Part shown: positions 42,590-53,342 of the stretch, in pieces | How positions within the stretch are numbered: the stretch's first letter is position 1 | How the letters are laid out: the number at the start of each line of letters is the position of its first letter | DNA from: Hydractinia symbiolongicarpus | Taxonomy: Eukaryota > Cnidaria > Hydrozoa > Anthoathecata > Hydractiniidae | NCBI RefSeq assembly: GCF_029227915.1 | Contig: NC_079888.1 | Span: 14,431,001 to 14,495,000 of the forward strand | Reading direction: 5' to 3' | DNA length: 64,000 nucleotides | The notes under the pieces: model-generated | What the model saw: only the letters and a program-made list of their open reading frames with translations | What the model was told of the DNA's origin: nothing | Databases searched by the model: none | Position numbers and translations under genes: made by a program

Positions 42590-43285
42590 TTTAATCCTCA
42601 CGAGAGTATTAAAACTATCATTTTTGACCCGTTTGGTTTCATGCTTCCATCTATTCAAATATCAATGGATAAAGGCATACATAAAAACACAACAATTTAC
42701 AAGGGATTCTCAATCTCCAGGTACCTGTGCTACGATGTTGTATCAACGCAGGGTCAGTGACCGTTTATTGCCCAACATACTTAGAAAATTTTAGGTTTCA
42801 AGATGGAATATACTACGAAGGATTTGAACCTCCTACCGGCGAAGATCTTTTTAACAGGGTAGCTTCAGGCGAAAAACCATGGGGGACATTTGCAAGAAAA
42901 AAAAAAGTTGGAGAAGGATATAAAGCGCCTAAGGTTGCATATTGTTCAAAAGGCTAGGAACAACTATGGGACACTCTGTTATCAGGTCATCAAGGATAAG
43001 GACTTGATGCTATCGAATCTGGCTGATATCACAAGAATAAGCGATAAACTAAACTTTAATATAGAAGATAGACGCTTGGATGACATTGACCTGGAACATG
43101 AATCCAATGTCATCAAAGGTATCGTCTATGGGTACCTGTTCTATACACTACATCCTTTAGATTATCTGCGAGATCCGAATGAAGAAGATGAGGATCTAGA
43201 TGACAAGGATGAAGTAGATTTAGATGCCATAGATGAACGCCTGAAGAACTATTACCAAGCCTTAGCATCCTCCGGAGGTACCTGA
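42590..43285 (+). pseudogene. Polinton protein of unknown function
   Basis: Two broken parts: FEPPTGEDLFNRVASGEKPW (42835-42895) and, in another frame, KKKLEKDIKRLRLHIVQKAR to HESNVIKGIVYGYLFYTLHP with an acidic tail. It abuts the opposite-strand integrase remnant, with only a few bases between or overlapping their 3' ends. The family is not named here. Confidence 0.45.
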
Positions 43286-43805
43286 ATTTCTTCAGGTACA
43301 AGCATCAATAATTCTGACACGAAGCTTCTTTCAGGGTCGTCTTTTAAAATGTACAAAACACGACTACCCGCTACGCTACGATCCAGCCTGTACATATGTT
43401 GGCTCCAAAAGTCGTCAGTTGCGCGTCCTTCCGAATCGCCATGCTCCTTTCCTGGTTGTAGCAGATAGATGTACAAACCATCTTCAGGTAATGGCTTCTC
43501 TTCAGGATATTGTTGACTTTTCGCAAGTGGTAGTGAGGCATGTGCAGTAGATCAAACTGATGCATCTCGTTGGGCCTCTTATTAGTGAAGTGGGGATGAT
43601 CGATACGTTTTGGACCCTTGATGTGTCGTAGCCACAACACTTGCCTACTCTGCCAGTGGGTGACTAGCTTTTTGGATAAACCGCTCTTCTTCGCGAGTAA
43701 TCTAATAGCTTTGCGTCCAGTCCAGAGATGTTCTGGCATGTAGTAAGTTTGGTTTAATTTTCCCGCCTCCCCCTCAGTAACACTTTGCGGTGGTGCTTTC
43801 GACAT
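43252..43805 (-). pseudogene. Polinton integrase with deleted catalytic core
   Basis: The N-terminal part reads YYMPEHLWTGRKAIRLLAKK, SKKLVTHWQSRQVLW and KRIDHPHFTNKRPNEMHQFD, the His-containing and core-entry region of retrovirus-like Polinton integrases, including the first acidic residue (QFDLL). Soon after, the frame changes and the sequence joins DFWSQHMYRLDRS and RSFVSELLMLVPEEIQVPP, the C-terminal domain. The part with the second and third catalytic acidic residues (DDE) is missing, so the enzyme is dead by an internal deletion. Confidence 0.75.
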
Positions 43806-43830
43806 GTTTATTATACATGTTAAAAACATT

Positions 43831-44229
43831 CTACAAATACTTGTATGCTAAAAATCCTAGCAGAGACAATGAGCCAACGATAAAAGTAAGCTCGCCATCT
43901 TTTTGCTGAGGGGAAGGCGTATAGTAATCTGACAATTTCGGGAAATTATCATTCGAGGCGATGTAGTATTTGTACATGTCATCGTCCAGCTCCCGAAGGC
44001 TCTTTCCGGCCCGTAGTTGTAATTGCCGGTGCCTGTTGAACCATTCAATTTTTGCTTGTCTGTCCCGGACCCACTGTGCCTGGGCAAGTTGGAGCTTCTC
44101 TATGGCTTCATCATGCTTTCTCCGCTCTGCCTCGCCGTGTCCTGAGAGTTTGCTAAATAGGAAGTTCGTGCCACTGAAGGCCAGAGTGTTAATCGCGGCA
44201 CCTGCAACAAGAACAGCGATAGTTGCCAT
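43831..44229 (-). CDS. Conserved Polinton virion-type protein
   Basis: An intact frame of 132 codons. It begins with a hydrophobic segment (MATIAVLVAGAAINTLAFSG), continues with a charged helical middle (EAERRKHDEAIEKLQLAQAQ), and ends with DYYTPSPQQKDGELTFIVG and a second hydrophobic helix. This pattern with two end membrane segments occurs in many Polintons next to the capsid gene. The biochemical role is unknown; a capsid-associated membrane protein is a guess. Confidence 0.6.
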   Translation of the reverse strand: MATIAVLVAGAAINTLAFSGTNFLFSKLSGHGEAERRKHDEAIEKLQLAQAQWVRDRQAKIEWFNRHRQLQLRAGKSLRELDDDMYKYYIASNDNFPKLSDYYTPSPQQKDGELTFIVGSLSLLGFLAYKYL

Positions 44230-44231
44230 TT

Positions 44232-45330
44232 ATTTCGGCCCTCGGCCGAATGATAACGGCCGTCTAGGATGTTCAGTTGGATATACTGAAGCAAGTACAC
44301 ATAGCACCTGAAATACCCGGTGCTGTCGGCTTTCGTTGTCATATGGAGGGTAATGCCGTCACTCAGACGTTGTAGGATTCTCAAACTAACATGTAGGGTA
44401 TGATCAGGAGAAGCTCGGAAATCGATAAAAAGCGCATATCTCTCGTTGAAGAATTGCCCAATCGTCACATTCGAGTCGTGACTCCCAAAAGGGTGCTCGA
44501 GGTGGTCCTAAGGAAGGTTACACGAAGAGTAAAGGACGCCTTTCAAACTCTTCTCAGGCGTGCCAATTTGTAAATTGTATCTGGTATAAGCCTTTTTCAT
44601 TGTGACTACTTTGCTACGGAGTATCCTTTCATAGGGTAGTGCCAGTCTTGCATACCTTGACATCACGGCACTTGCGAGACCTTAATGAGTGACTTTGTCG
44701 AATTCTAGCTTGATGTTGGTAATTTTATATGTGGCATCGGCCAACTTTGCCGCCGTGCTCCCGTACAACACGAAATGTAGAACAAACTGTAGCCTGTCAT
44801 GAAGCCCTGCCTGGTAAAACGGCAGGTCTCTCGTCAGCTTAAACATCTTGCCCAACGGGATACAGAAAGCGTTAAAATAGGCCGCAGCGATGACCTTCTC
44901 CTCATCCGTCCCGACATACTCAGTAGCCTTGACCTGCAAGGCCCTTATAGTACCATTATTGGGTTGATCTCCTCCAAAATTAGGTTATTGTCCCTGTCGA
45001 TGTTTTGGTAGCCATAGGTCTCGGTAGACCGCCAGGGTGTTGAAATCGCTTAAATTCTATACTTTGTTACCGTTCAGGGTAATACGTAAATATCGCGCCA
45101 GTCTTTTGCCTATGTTGCTAACTAGGGTACGTTTCGTATTGTTCCCCGTTAGTACCAGGTCAAATAAGAGTTTGATACTTCCAGGAAATATGACATCGTT
45201 CTGCAACATGTTGAAAATATCCACGTACAGGTCTTCATTTTGATTAATCGTAGATGGTATGTTACTTATCTGAACACGTTGCTTTCTCCCCTTAATACCG
45301 AATAGCTGTTCGTCTCTGCGTAAGGGTTCA
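44232..45330 (-). pseudogene. Probable Polinton major capsid protein
   Basis: Pieces in order on the minus strand: GRKQRVQISNIPSTINQNED, VSNIGKRLARYLRITLNGNK, TIRALQVKATEYVGTDEEK, PFYQAGLHDRLQFVLHFVLY, ITNIKLEFDKVTH, YERILRSKVVTMKKAYTRYN, and, after an apparent internal deletion, NERYALFIDFRASPD and LLQYIQLNILDGRY. Length (at least 350 residues), beta-rich character and position fit the double jelly-roll capsid protein of Polintons. The region between the SLKGVL and GQFFNERY segments is shorter than expected. Several stops interrupt it, and no ATG is present at the 5' end. Confidence 0.6.
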
Positions 45331-45375
45331 ATGTAGTTTCAAATGAATTTATTCAATATAGGTAAATTTAAATAA

Positions 45376-46420
45376 ATGGCGGATAATCCGTTATTTACGA
45401 ATGAAGATGATTTAGAGGATAAGGGTGGGACAGATGATAAAGATGAATATCATCAATCAACGTCAAAACTCCCTTCAACGCCGGGGCGTTCAAAGTAAAA
45501 AAAACAACAGCAGGGAGAACAAGGAGACATCACGACTACGGGCATGGGGATAATGTTATAAGGAAAGGTTAACGATCTTTACGATCAGCTTATTAAGGGT
45601 TTGAAGCTGACGCCATCCGCAAGACATTATGATAATTTCAGATTGGGGAAAAGCAATCAACTTTTTATCAAAAAAATAGTGTTTGGGAATAAAATTTTAA
45701 ATGAAAAATTGCTTACGAATCAAGATGGCACATTAAAAGCCACTAACTCTCTAGAAAAGGTCTTAAGTAATTATCGTCTGCAAGCCCTAGATTTTACCGA
45801 TTATGCTACACCTAACAAAGGTAACAAAGAAATGGTCCAGGAACTTTCGCCAGAGGCTGATGTCATTGTTAAGAATGGTGAAACGAAGGGTGAGAATACC
45901 ATTTCGATGGATTCGTTAGATGATATCGACGAATTTGTAGATGATACAGATAACCTTATACAAGACACTTTGTTCTGAGGGCCTGATGATGTCATCAGCG
46001 AGGGCGTTAGAAGAGGAATCAACCGGGAAGTACAGACTATAAAGGGCGCTGTAAGGTTACTGAAAGGTAAGATGATTCTATGCAATAGCGATATTGACAG
46101 GGCAAAAGCCAGGATGAAACAACTCGAGGATCAGAAAGATGGGGCATACGATGGTGAGATTTCTAACCTTGATAAAAAAATAATACTGTACTCGCAGTTA
46201 CAGGGGAAGTGCCGCAACAGGTGCAAGAGGAAATACCGAATTGTGTGCGGAAGGCTTTGGAGAAAAGCAGTTTGAAAGGCTTGGAAAATTCCTCAAAGAT
46301 CTAGCAAGTGAAGCAGGTGCTGACTTATCCGGGATTATTGGTACCATAGTCTCATTCTTTCTGAGGGTAGCGGCAACTATTGTCGAATATGCAGCGAAAC
46401 AATCTGTATGGCCATCATAG
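45376..46420 (+). pseudogene. Polinton protein with C-terminal membrane segment
   Basis: Starts MADNPLFTNEDDLEDKG, with an acidic low-complexity N-terminus, continues with SARHYDNFRLGKSNQLFIKK and the open 45601-45978 part, then a coiled-coil-like DIDRAKARMKQLEDQKDG, and after a shift FERLGKFLKDLASEAGADLS with a hydrophobic end (GTIVSFFLRVAATIVEY). Stops at 45500, 45556 and 45976 and at least one shift break it. It may be a minor virion protein. Function unknown. Confidence 0.5.
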
Positions 46421-46476
46421 CCTCATGCTTTTGTCGTGACCGACGTTGGAGGGAGGAAAACAGCTTGATCTACTAT

Positions 46477-47229
46477 TTAAGTCATATGTAGGCAATGATG
46501 AGCCCTTCCCCTGCCGTGATCAACACTGTTTTTGTATCCTCGTGTTGTGATCGATGTAGGGTTTGTTCGGGAGTATGTATAGGGGGGGCGTAGTATGTCT
46601 AGGGGGTGTAGTATGCGAACATCTTGCAGCACCTTCTGAAATTGCGTGATGTTATGTCCTACATTCTCCTGACGTTGTACCATGGCTTCAAACTTTTGTA
46701 ACAAGACTTGCCTTGCTGTGAAGTTATCCCCACCAGACCCGAGTAGGGATGCCATGGGCCCTGCTTGCGACACAATCAACAAGATTACGTAAACGTGAAT
46801 ACTTTCACTTAGCTTTTTTAGACCTTCCGACGTCAAACCCTGACTTGTTGGTATGATGAATTTATCCCAATCACCATCAACCTGAGGCCACCCTGAACCG
46901 TTGGTGAGTGACGACATGACAGTCTTGAATTTGTACAGACTATTGGGATCTGCACCGTATTTTCGAAACACTTGTGCATATCCAGAGGTTGAGTAGGGAT
47001 TTTTGTACTGAGAAAGTCCATCGTCATACGGTATCGGCACCCTCATCCTGGCAAGGATGCGGCGCATGTGGTAATAGACATGAGATTTAAATATCGAGTT
47101 GACATGGAGTACGGAGCCCGTCATGTGCTTAGCAGAGATGGCTTGTCCTGTCCAACCCACTCTGACAGGATCATTCAGCAAATTAGTTGGAATTTTGATG
47201 GTATACTGGGTAAGCTTAGGGAATACCAC
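46477..47229 (-). CDS. Conserved Polinton protein of unknown function
   Basis: A 250-codon open frame. The well-ordered part is VRVGWTGQAISAKHMTGSVL, HVNSIFKSHVYYHMRRILAR and YKNPYSTSGYAQVFRKYG, a text common in cnidarian Polintons. The last 60 residues are low in order (ILRPPYTYSRTNPTS) and may be out of the original frame. It has no recognised catalytic motif. A structural role is a guess from its position among virion-type genes. Confidence 0.5.
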   Translation of the reverse strand: MVFPKLTQYTIKIPTNLLNDPVRVGWTGQAISAKHMTGSVLHVNSIFKSHVYYHMRRILARMRVPIPYDDGLSQYKNPYSTSGYAQVFRKYGADPNSLYKFKTVMSSLTNGSGWPQVDGDWDKFIIPTSQGLTSEGLKKLSESIHVYVILLIVSQAGPMASLLGSGGDNFTARQVLLQKFEAMVQRQENVGHNITQFQKVLQDVRILHPLDILRPPYTYSRTNPTSITTRGYKNSVDHGRGRAHHCLHMT

Positions 47230-47338
47230 GGGAATATGTGATTCTGTGGAGACATATAGGCCCTGATTCTCCCATTTTTGATTTGAACTTTGCCTTGGGG
47301 TTGTACGAATACATGTTTATCCTTTCTTAGAAGAAAGG

Positions 47339-48113
47339 ATGAAGCAACTCTACATCACTGATATTGAAAAACCTACGATTTTTGAAGACTATCTGGGACA
47401 GGATACGAGACTAGCTCTTAATTCTATCAGCATCCGACCCGTATGGCTGAACATTTACAGTGATAATGACTTTACGATTCGTAAGGTAGGGTCCACGGAC
47501 GTACTTTGAAGAATTGAAATTATGAACGGCTTGTACAGGATCGAGGATTTGGCGACTATCGTCAAAAACCAGGTACAGGACAGGATCAAAATGCTTGTCC
47601 TGAAAGACGGGCTCTGCAGGATAAGTATCAATGAAGGGTATACGGTTGTGTTTAATCATCTACTGCAGGAACTCCTAGGACTGCTCTACGACCCTATGAA
47701 AAAGTACTATACGAAAGGTGACTATGACGGATTCTACAAAACTGACGTTTATCAAAGATTGAGACTCCTTTTCCCTCAGTTGGATGAAGACGACTGCCTG
47801 CTAGATGGTAAAATGTATTAAATTCGCTTTACTCCCCACCAAGGAGCTAAACGATTTGGGATACATGCTGACCTGAAGCTTTGACATTACAACTTACCTT
47901 CCTTTGAAGGGCTCCGTGGACCGCTCCGAGTTCATGCTAACAGAAAAATTTCACCACGAGAAAAACGTTTCGTTCACCGGAATTAAAATGCGTTTTCTTA
48001 TTGAATCAATGAGCAATATCACCAGGCTGTATCCTTTTTTACCAAGTGTGCCTGTGGAAAGCGCGGACATTCAGAATAAAACTCAAAAATTAAGACTTGT
48101 CAAGATTGACTAA
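47339..48113 (+). pseudogene. Polinton structural-type protein, broken
   Basis: MKQLYITDIEKPTIFEDYLG starts a beta-rich protein. The open parts are 47522-47821 (GLYRIEDLATIVKNQVQDR, LLYDPMKKYYTKGDYDGFYK) and 47904-48113, with a TGA near 47508 and shifts in between. It could be a minor capsid or penton-like protein, since this lies between other virion-type genes, but the fold is not demonstrated. Confidence 0.45.
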
Positions 48114-48652
48114 ATTGAAAAGTATCTGCAAAGTGAGATAAAAGATCGGGACAAACTTGCAAAAAAGTTAAAAATGCACGGGAAAGGGTACAATAATTTG
48201 ACCACGGACTGCTGGGTATTACTATAGTAACGTCGGGAGTTGGGATTGGGGCGTTGGTCTCGGGTCTTGGTGTTCCAGGCTGTATTGTCATGAGCGGTAT
48301 CACAATAGCTGTTGAGATTGGACAAGCCGGTCTGAGAAACGCCGGAAAAGGCTTGGTGTGATATCAAAAATCATGAGAGTATTAGGCTGCTTGTGGAGTC
48401 AAAATTGAATTCCATCATTGATCTTATTCAAAGGCTGTAGAAAACGGGGTTATAAGCGAATATGAATTCACTACCATTATCCAAGAGAAAAAAGTATATG
48501 CTGATAAAGTAACAGATGCGACAACGTTTGATTCGTATTGTCAACTCGGTCAATGAACAGGAGCGTGCCCAGTTAGTTGCAAAAGGTCAGGAGGAAGACA
48601 GGAAGGATGCGTTAAAAAAACTTCAATCTGTACAGTATGCAAGCGCTACCTA
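48114..48652 (+). pseudogene. Polinton glycine-rich hydrophobic protein
   Basis: Reads YLQSEIKDRDKLAKKLK, then after shifts SGVGIGALVSGLGVPGCIVM, a glycine-rich hydrophobic hairpin, then ESKLNSIIDLI-like text, a VISEYEFTTIIQEKKVYADK helix pair and EERAQLV..KKLQSVQYASAT. The order (basic start, Gly-rich hydrophobic segment, EF-hand-like helical end) matches a recurrent Polinton gene. Several shifts and stops. Function unknown. Confidence 0.45.
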
Positions 48653-48728
48653 GAGTCTCCACCTGCCCACAAACCTTATTTTTATATATTTTATAGGTCT
48701 TGTAGGACCTATAAAATAGATGGTTTTT

Positions 48729-49307
48729 TTAATCCTCACTCAGCAACCATTCTTTTTTGATTTCCTTATACAGACTTTCCACAACATGTACCTGAGGGTA
48801 GTAGATTTTACCTTGCACATACACAGATGATAGTGCCAGGATGGCACTGACTTGGTATGGCTCATCATGGGGTACTGGCATAGCGTATAATTTAGATTTT
48901 ATCGCGTCCTTGTAGTATTTAACCTTGGCATTGATGTAACGGTCCTTTTTCACAGGCTCCGTCATCAATTGCTCAGAAATCAACTCTTCGATTTTGTTCC
49001 AGATGTGGCGATACTTTGCAACCCAATCGGGGTACTCTTCTAAATCAAGACTCATCGCTAGTACAGCATTGGCGTTGTACCGGCTGACCCCATGTGGGGA
49101 CCAGATTTTTGGTGTTTTTACCCTGAGGGCTGCTACGAGTTCTCGTGTATGACACCCCACTACGAATCGTTGATCCTTACTTTCATTGGCAGGGATAGGT
49201 TCTGACACTGATAGATAGTCCACGTTAATATCATTAATGTTGGTAAAAGTAGCATCAAATTTGTAGAAAAATTTAGGGTTTAAAATTTCTTCTTCAAATT
49301 TTGGCAT
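48729..49307 (-). CDS. Conserved Polinton protein, intact frame
   Basis: A 192-codon open frame with ATG at 49307. Notable segments: FFYKFDATFTNINDINVDYL, the text IPANESKDQRFVVGCHTREL, KIWSPHGVSRYNANAVLAMS and YYPQVHVVESLYKEI. Related proteins accompany many animal Polintons near one end. I see no known catalytic motif. It is among the best preserved genes of this copy. Confidence 0.6.
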   Translation of the reverse strand: MPKFEEEILNPKFFYKFDATFTNINDINVDYLSVSEPIPANESKDQRFVVGCHTRELVAALRVKTPKIWSPHGVSRYNANAVLAMSLDLEEYPDWVAKYRHIWNKIEELISEQLMTEPVKKDRYINAKVKYYKDAIKSKLYAMPVPHDEPYQVSAILALSSVYVQGKIYYPQVHVVESLYKEIKKEWLLSED

Positions 49308-49728
49308 CTTGTTTATTGAAATTCAAACGACTTCAGAGAATTGCTTCTCGTTTTACATACACAGCTACCCCCATTATACGTGATATATTCATTATAACAG
49401 TACCAACACAACATTTTACCCTTTACCACAAACCTTCGTCCACAGCTACACCTGTCACGCGCTCACAGTCTTTATATTGTTCCATTTATTTACAGTTACA
49501 AATGTCATCCTCTAAGTCTCGAATCCTTCGCTCATTCTCCTTTTCTTTTCATGACTCAAACATTCTTGTACTAAAGTCAACGCCATAAGTGGAATGGAGA
49601 GACCAATGCCAGCTATAAAAATTAAAGCTACTAAGTTTTCTATGGCCTCACATTTTGTTTAACGGTTGATGCACATTTATTAATACTATTTTCTAAAAAA
49701 AAAAAGGATTGTAAGATAACTTAGAATT
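49308..49728. other. Polinton spacer, nothing recognised
   Basis: Between the intact minus-strand gene and the repeat ORF near the right end. Short frames here are not convincing. Confidence 0.4.
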
Positions 49729-50077
49729 TCACCTACATATAGGGCACATGTTGTCACTTATTTCCTGCGTTTTGAAAATGCCTGGCACAAGCGTCTTTGC
49801 TGCACCAGTCTTGTGTCTTGAATTGTTTCGGAATGAACCAGAACATCTCATGGTTTTTATTGAAGGCTTTGCTGCACATTTCCCTTGTCTTGAGCCGGTA
49901 TAGTCCAACTCGAGAACGCAGCGATCCTCCTCAACAGCATTATTGCACATGTCTTGCGTCTTCAACTGGTCTGGCACATCCACAAGCATCCATAAGGGTG
50001 TATTTTTCAACAGACTTGTTGCACGTGTCTCGTTTTTTGATCTCCTCTGTTGCGTACTTTAACATCTTCTCTTTACA
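49729..50077 (-). pseudogene. VPDxLKTQ-type repeat protein (Polinton cargo)
   Basis: The frame contains LWMLVDVPDQLKTQDMCNNA, followed by two degraded relatives (SIKTMRCSGSFRNNS and LVPGIFKTQEISDNMC). Repeats with the pattern VPD..KTQEMC..AV occur in large families in some Polintons and large DNA viruses. This copy has about four repeats, with the middle ones decayed. The start is unclear, and the function is unknown. Confidence 0.5.
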
Positions 50078-50110
50078 ACAAGCTTTTTTTTCTCTTAAGG
50101 TGGTCAAGCT

Positions 50111-50368
50111 GTTCACATCTTTACGTTTGCGTTAATTGACGTCAGCAGTGTGCGGGGAGGGGAATTTACTGTGTGCTAGATATTTTTTACTCATTTGCCT
50201 CATTGATTTGATAGGCATGAATAAACATAGCATTATAAGGACTATGTATGGATAAACACAGCATGACGTTGATTTGTTGGGTTTGACTGTGGGTATGCGC
50301 CTAAGTACTTGTGATGATGCGCGTGTGCAAGATGTGCGTTGCGCCAGAACATACATTTCTCTATCTCT
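50111..50368 (-). repeat. Polinton right terminal inverted repeat
   Basis: 258 bp, the reverse complement of 34939-35204, ending ATACATTTCTCTATCTCT and followed by ACTTT. Confidence 0.9.
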
Positions 50369-50373
50369 ACTTT

Positions 50374-51400
50374 GTAAAGGTTTTGCGGGGAATGAGTGTA
50401 TGCAATATCATCGGAATAATTTTTCTGTATTTTAGAACAGTGTTTTGGAGGGCATAAGCAATAGATATATATACTAAAATAATTAAATTTTGCAAACTTT
50501 GATTTCGTCGTTAACCTCTATCTTTTATATTTTAATTAAACTTTGTGGAAGACCGTGGGTATGCAATGTACCAAAATAAGAGAATTTAGTATTATTTAGA
50601 ATTTGTTTTTGTGTTGCAAATTTGGTGCAAAAATTGATATAAAATGATCTTTTAGATTGATTGTTGACTCAAACTTTTTTTTTTGCATTTAAAATTTGAC
50701 TAATTGGCCTAAAAAAGATTTTGCCAATTTGTTTCACACTATACAAGCTGTTTTTTTATATATATTTTATGTGACATTTGTGACAGAATACTATTTGACA
50801 TTTGAAATTTTGTGTAGGACTTATTGATGGGTAAAACAGCATGCAAGATGATAAAAGGAGTGGTTGTTATTAATTTTGGGGTTACAAACTGTTTTCTTTT
50901 TTTACATTTTGTCTAAAGTTTAGTGCGGAAGGACTGTATGCAATATATAAACAACTGTTTTGTTGCATTATAATTTATCCAATCCATTTGAAGCAAATAA
51001 AAATTTCTGTTAGAGGGACAATTTATTACTTATTTTTTACATTTTGTGTCAACCTTTGGCAGGGTTTGTAATTTAACGTATGCAATTGATAAAGATTTGG
51101 TTTTGACATTGTTCAGCTTTTTTTATGTGACATTTTCAGTGATATAAATTTTATGGGCAAAATACATTTTGAAATGCTTTGGTAAACTTTTTTCAGAATA
51201 ATATTTGCATTGTCAGAGGGTCAGAGCAAGTAATATTAGTAGATTTGGATTTTAAATGTCACACTATACTACATTTGTGGGATTCCTTCAATTTTTTTGT
51301 CAATTATATAACAATGCATATTGTAAAACTCGCACTGCTATATTGTTTTTTTAAGGGACGTACATCTGTTACATGAATTAAATGTGAAATTAGTGGACTC
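50374..51400. repeat. Degenerate tandem repeat, right part
   Basis: Units with AATTTTGTGTAGGACTTATTGATGGGTAAA, CATGCAA and CAAACTGTTTTCTTTTTTTACATTTTGT-type words resume after the Polinton, in the same orientation as 33779-34938. (Words are given in short parts; each occurs with substitutions.) No gene. Confidence 0.45.
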
Positions 51401-51840
51401 TTCCACGGGAAACAGTTATTAAATCACAAAACCCTGGTTATTCATGCTAAAATTGTATGATTTATGGTGCAACAACTAACCAGGCAATCATAATAATTGA
51501 CCAGGTAACAGAGAAAGTCAATTTGCATTTTACTTGCTTCGGTCACTAGTGCAAAATTGCAACATATTGTAAACAGAAAAAGCACATAAGAGGTCGACTT
51601 GGACATATTTTGCAAGACTTTGCTTAGAGTAAGACGTCACAAAGGTGTAAGTACATATTAAGTGTAACTTAACCATAGACACGTAAAGGAATATACCAGC
51701 GCTTGAAAATACCTATAAAATATCAAAATGTTGTTAACAACAGGAGCTGAAACTTCCATCTGAATAAAAATAGCTGTCTCGGATAGCACATTTTACCTAC
51801 TTTGTAGAGGGGGATGTTTTCCATTATTTTAACAATCACC
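51401..51840. other. intergenic, nothing recognised
   Basis: The part 51540-51720 (AGAGGTCGACTTGGACATATTT) also matches 63110-63150, so it belongs to the duplicated receptor neighbourhood. No gene. Confidence 0.4.
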
Positions 51841-51856
51841 GAGTTGTTCATGAGTT

Positions 51857-52240
51857 TTAAAAAGTGATTCTCGAACTTGTGATTGGCATTTGTACTTGGT
51901 TGGGTGTTTTTGGCGATTTTAGTCCTCGATCGAAGTTTTTGTAGTGGAGTACGTATTTTGTATTCGGTTGAAGATTCGGGATTAGTTTTTCTATCTTGTT
52001 TACTTTTACTCTTTGTGGGGCCAGTGGATAATCGTTGTGAAGGTCATGCAGTTCTTTAGGGTATTCGAGATTAACCACCAACAAATACTCCTATCCTTGC
52101 GGTTAAAGTTTATATTCTGTAGTTCGTATTCCTTTATCTATTTAAAACTCATCCGTATACATTGTTTGCGTCCAGCTAAATTACATATTTTGATGGATTT
52201 TTTAGATCGTAGACCGTCAGGTATTTGCTATCACTTGTAA
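51857..52240 (-). pseudogene. Second Polinton DNA polymerase relic
   Basis: Outside the Polinton ends, the minus strand reads NLEYPKELHDLHNDYPLAPQ, then KVNKIEKLIPNLQPNTKYVL, palm-region text of protein-primed polymerases. Just upstream (52100-52200) are degraded KPSKY-like and LDANNVYG (motif A) remnants with stops. It is a separate, older fragment from another Polinton and differs in sequence from the polymerase at 37.8 kb. Confidence 0.7.
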
Positions 52241-53342
52241 AATGTACGTACATTACTTCCACTTTGGAAGCAAACGAATAGCGTAAGTTTCGAATTCTAA
52301 TCCGCATTCACTACTAATTGTAGGAAATTATGGAAATTTAAGTTTAATAATTTCGAGTGATGATATTTAAAATTCCAGAGCGTATGCGTTTTGATAAGAC
52401 GATGTGTAATAAAGGAATACGGCAAGTGTCGTAACTATGCAACTAATAAATTTAAGAAGATAACCAGATATCGCTGTTTGCAGAACAGGGGCCGGTATTA
52501 CTTCATTTTCATGATCAACGGGAAATATCAAAATAGAGGTTACTATTATTATTAACCAGACGTAGCACGAATAAAAGTTTCTTCTCGGTTCAGTAGTCTC
52601 GAAATCCAGGTATTCTCGATGTGTTATGTCACATTTCAATTTTTGAACCAGTTTCAAGTAGCTTTACATTAGCCCTTTTCTTAACAGACTATCAAAGAAG
52701 CTAAAGAGATCTATTTTTATCGCTAAACTGACAAACCAAGCATGGAAATGAAAGATTATGTGTTGGAGATTGTCACCGTTAAAAAGTAGGTTGTGACACT
52801 CTGAAACTTTTTGCTTCGTCACACTGCCACGCCTTATTGCTGTTTTAATGTCATTTCTCATTTTCAAGAGCAAAGTTGTTATTGTGTGTCTTTTTTGGTA
52901 ACTATATTGCGATTCACTATAAACATAATTTTCCTCAGTAAAGTAGCAAAGTTTGTTTTGAACAACTCATTGGTAGAATTTAGACAAAACAGAAAGCGCT
53001 TATATTGGGCGATATTGTTTTGTAGACCTTTCTGAATATCACCTAAATTCAGATCTGATTATCTTGTGTATACAAAATACTATCGCCTATTAATGATGCA
53101 AACATTCGGTGAAACAATCAGAGGTTTAATGTAGCGGATCGGTACATAATCGTGACCAACAGAACATCCATTTTTTAAACTGGTTAAAGTTTTGAAACTT
53201 TTTCGTACGCAGTGTGTTCATGATGATCTAACTTTATCACATATAATTAACCGAATTAGCATAGCAAAAGTTGTTAATTCGTCTTTTTTAGGGAAATTAG
53301 AAAATAATTAAATTATCTTTGTATTTGTTTATAGAACGCTTA
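52241..53342. other. intergenic, nothing recognised
   Basis: No family text in any frame that I can support. Possible upstream exons of gene C are not visible here. Confidence 0.4.

Larger units (their letters stand above)
34939..50368. mobile_element. Polinton/Maverick element, complete but inactivated
   Basis: A 15.4-kb element bounded by long terminal inverted repeats that start AGAGATAGAGAAATGTATG, with ACTTT directly adjacent on both outer sides (a 5-bp target duplication; Polintons usually make 6 bp). Inside are protein-primed DNA polymerase, packaging ATPase, integrase and a capsid-like protein, the defining Polinton set, plus about ten further genes in a two-strand layout. Nearly every larger gene has frameshifts, stops or internal deletions, so the copy is dead, yet the order is well kept. 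Confidence 0.9.

Noticed and set aside
49797-50135. Plus frame of 112 codons near the right Polinton end
   Set aside because: Antisense to the KTQ-repeat frame, no family resemblance.
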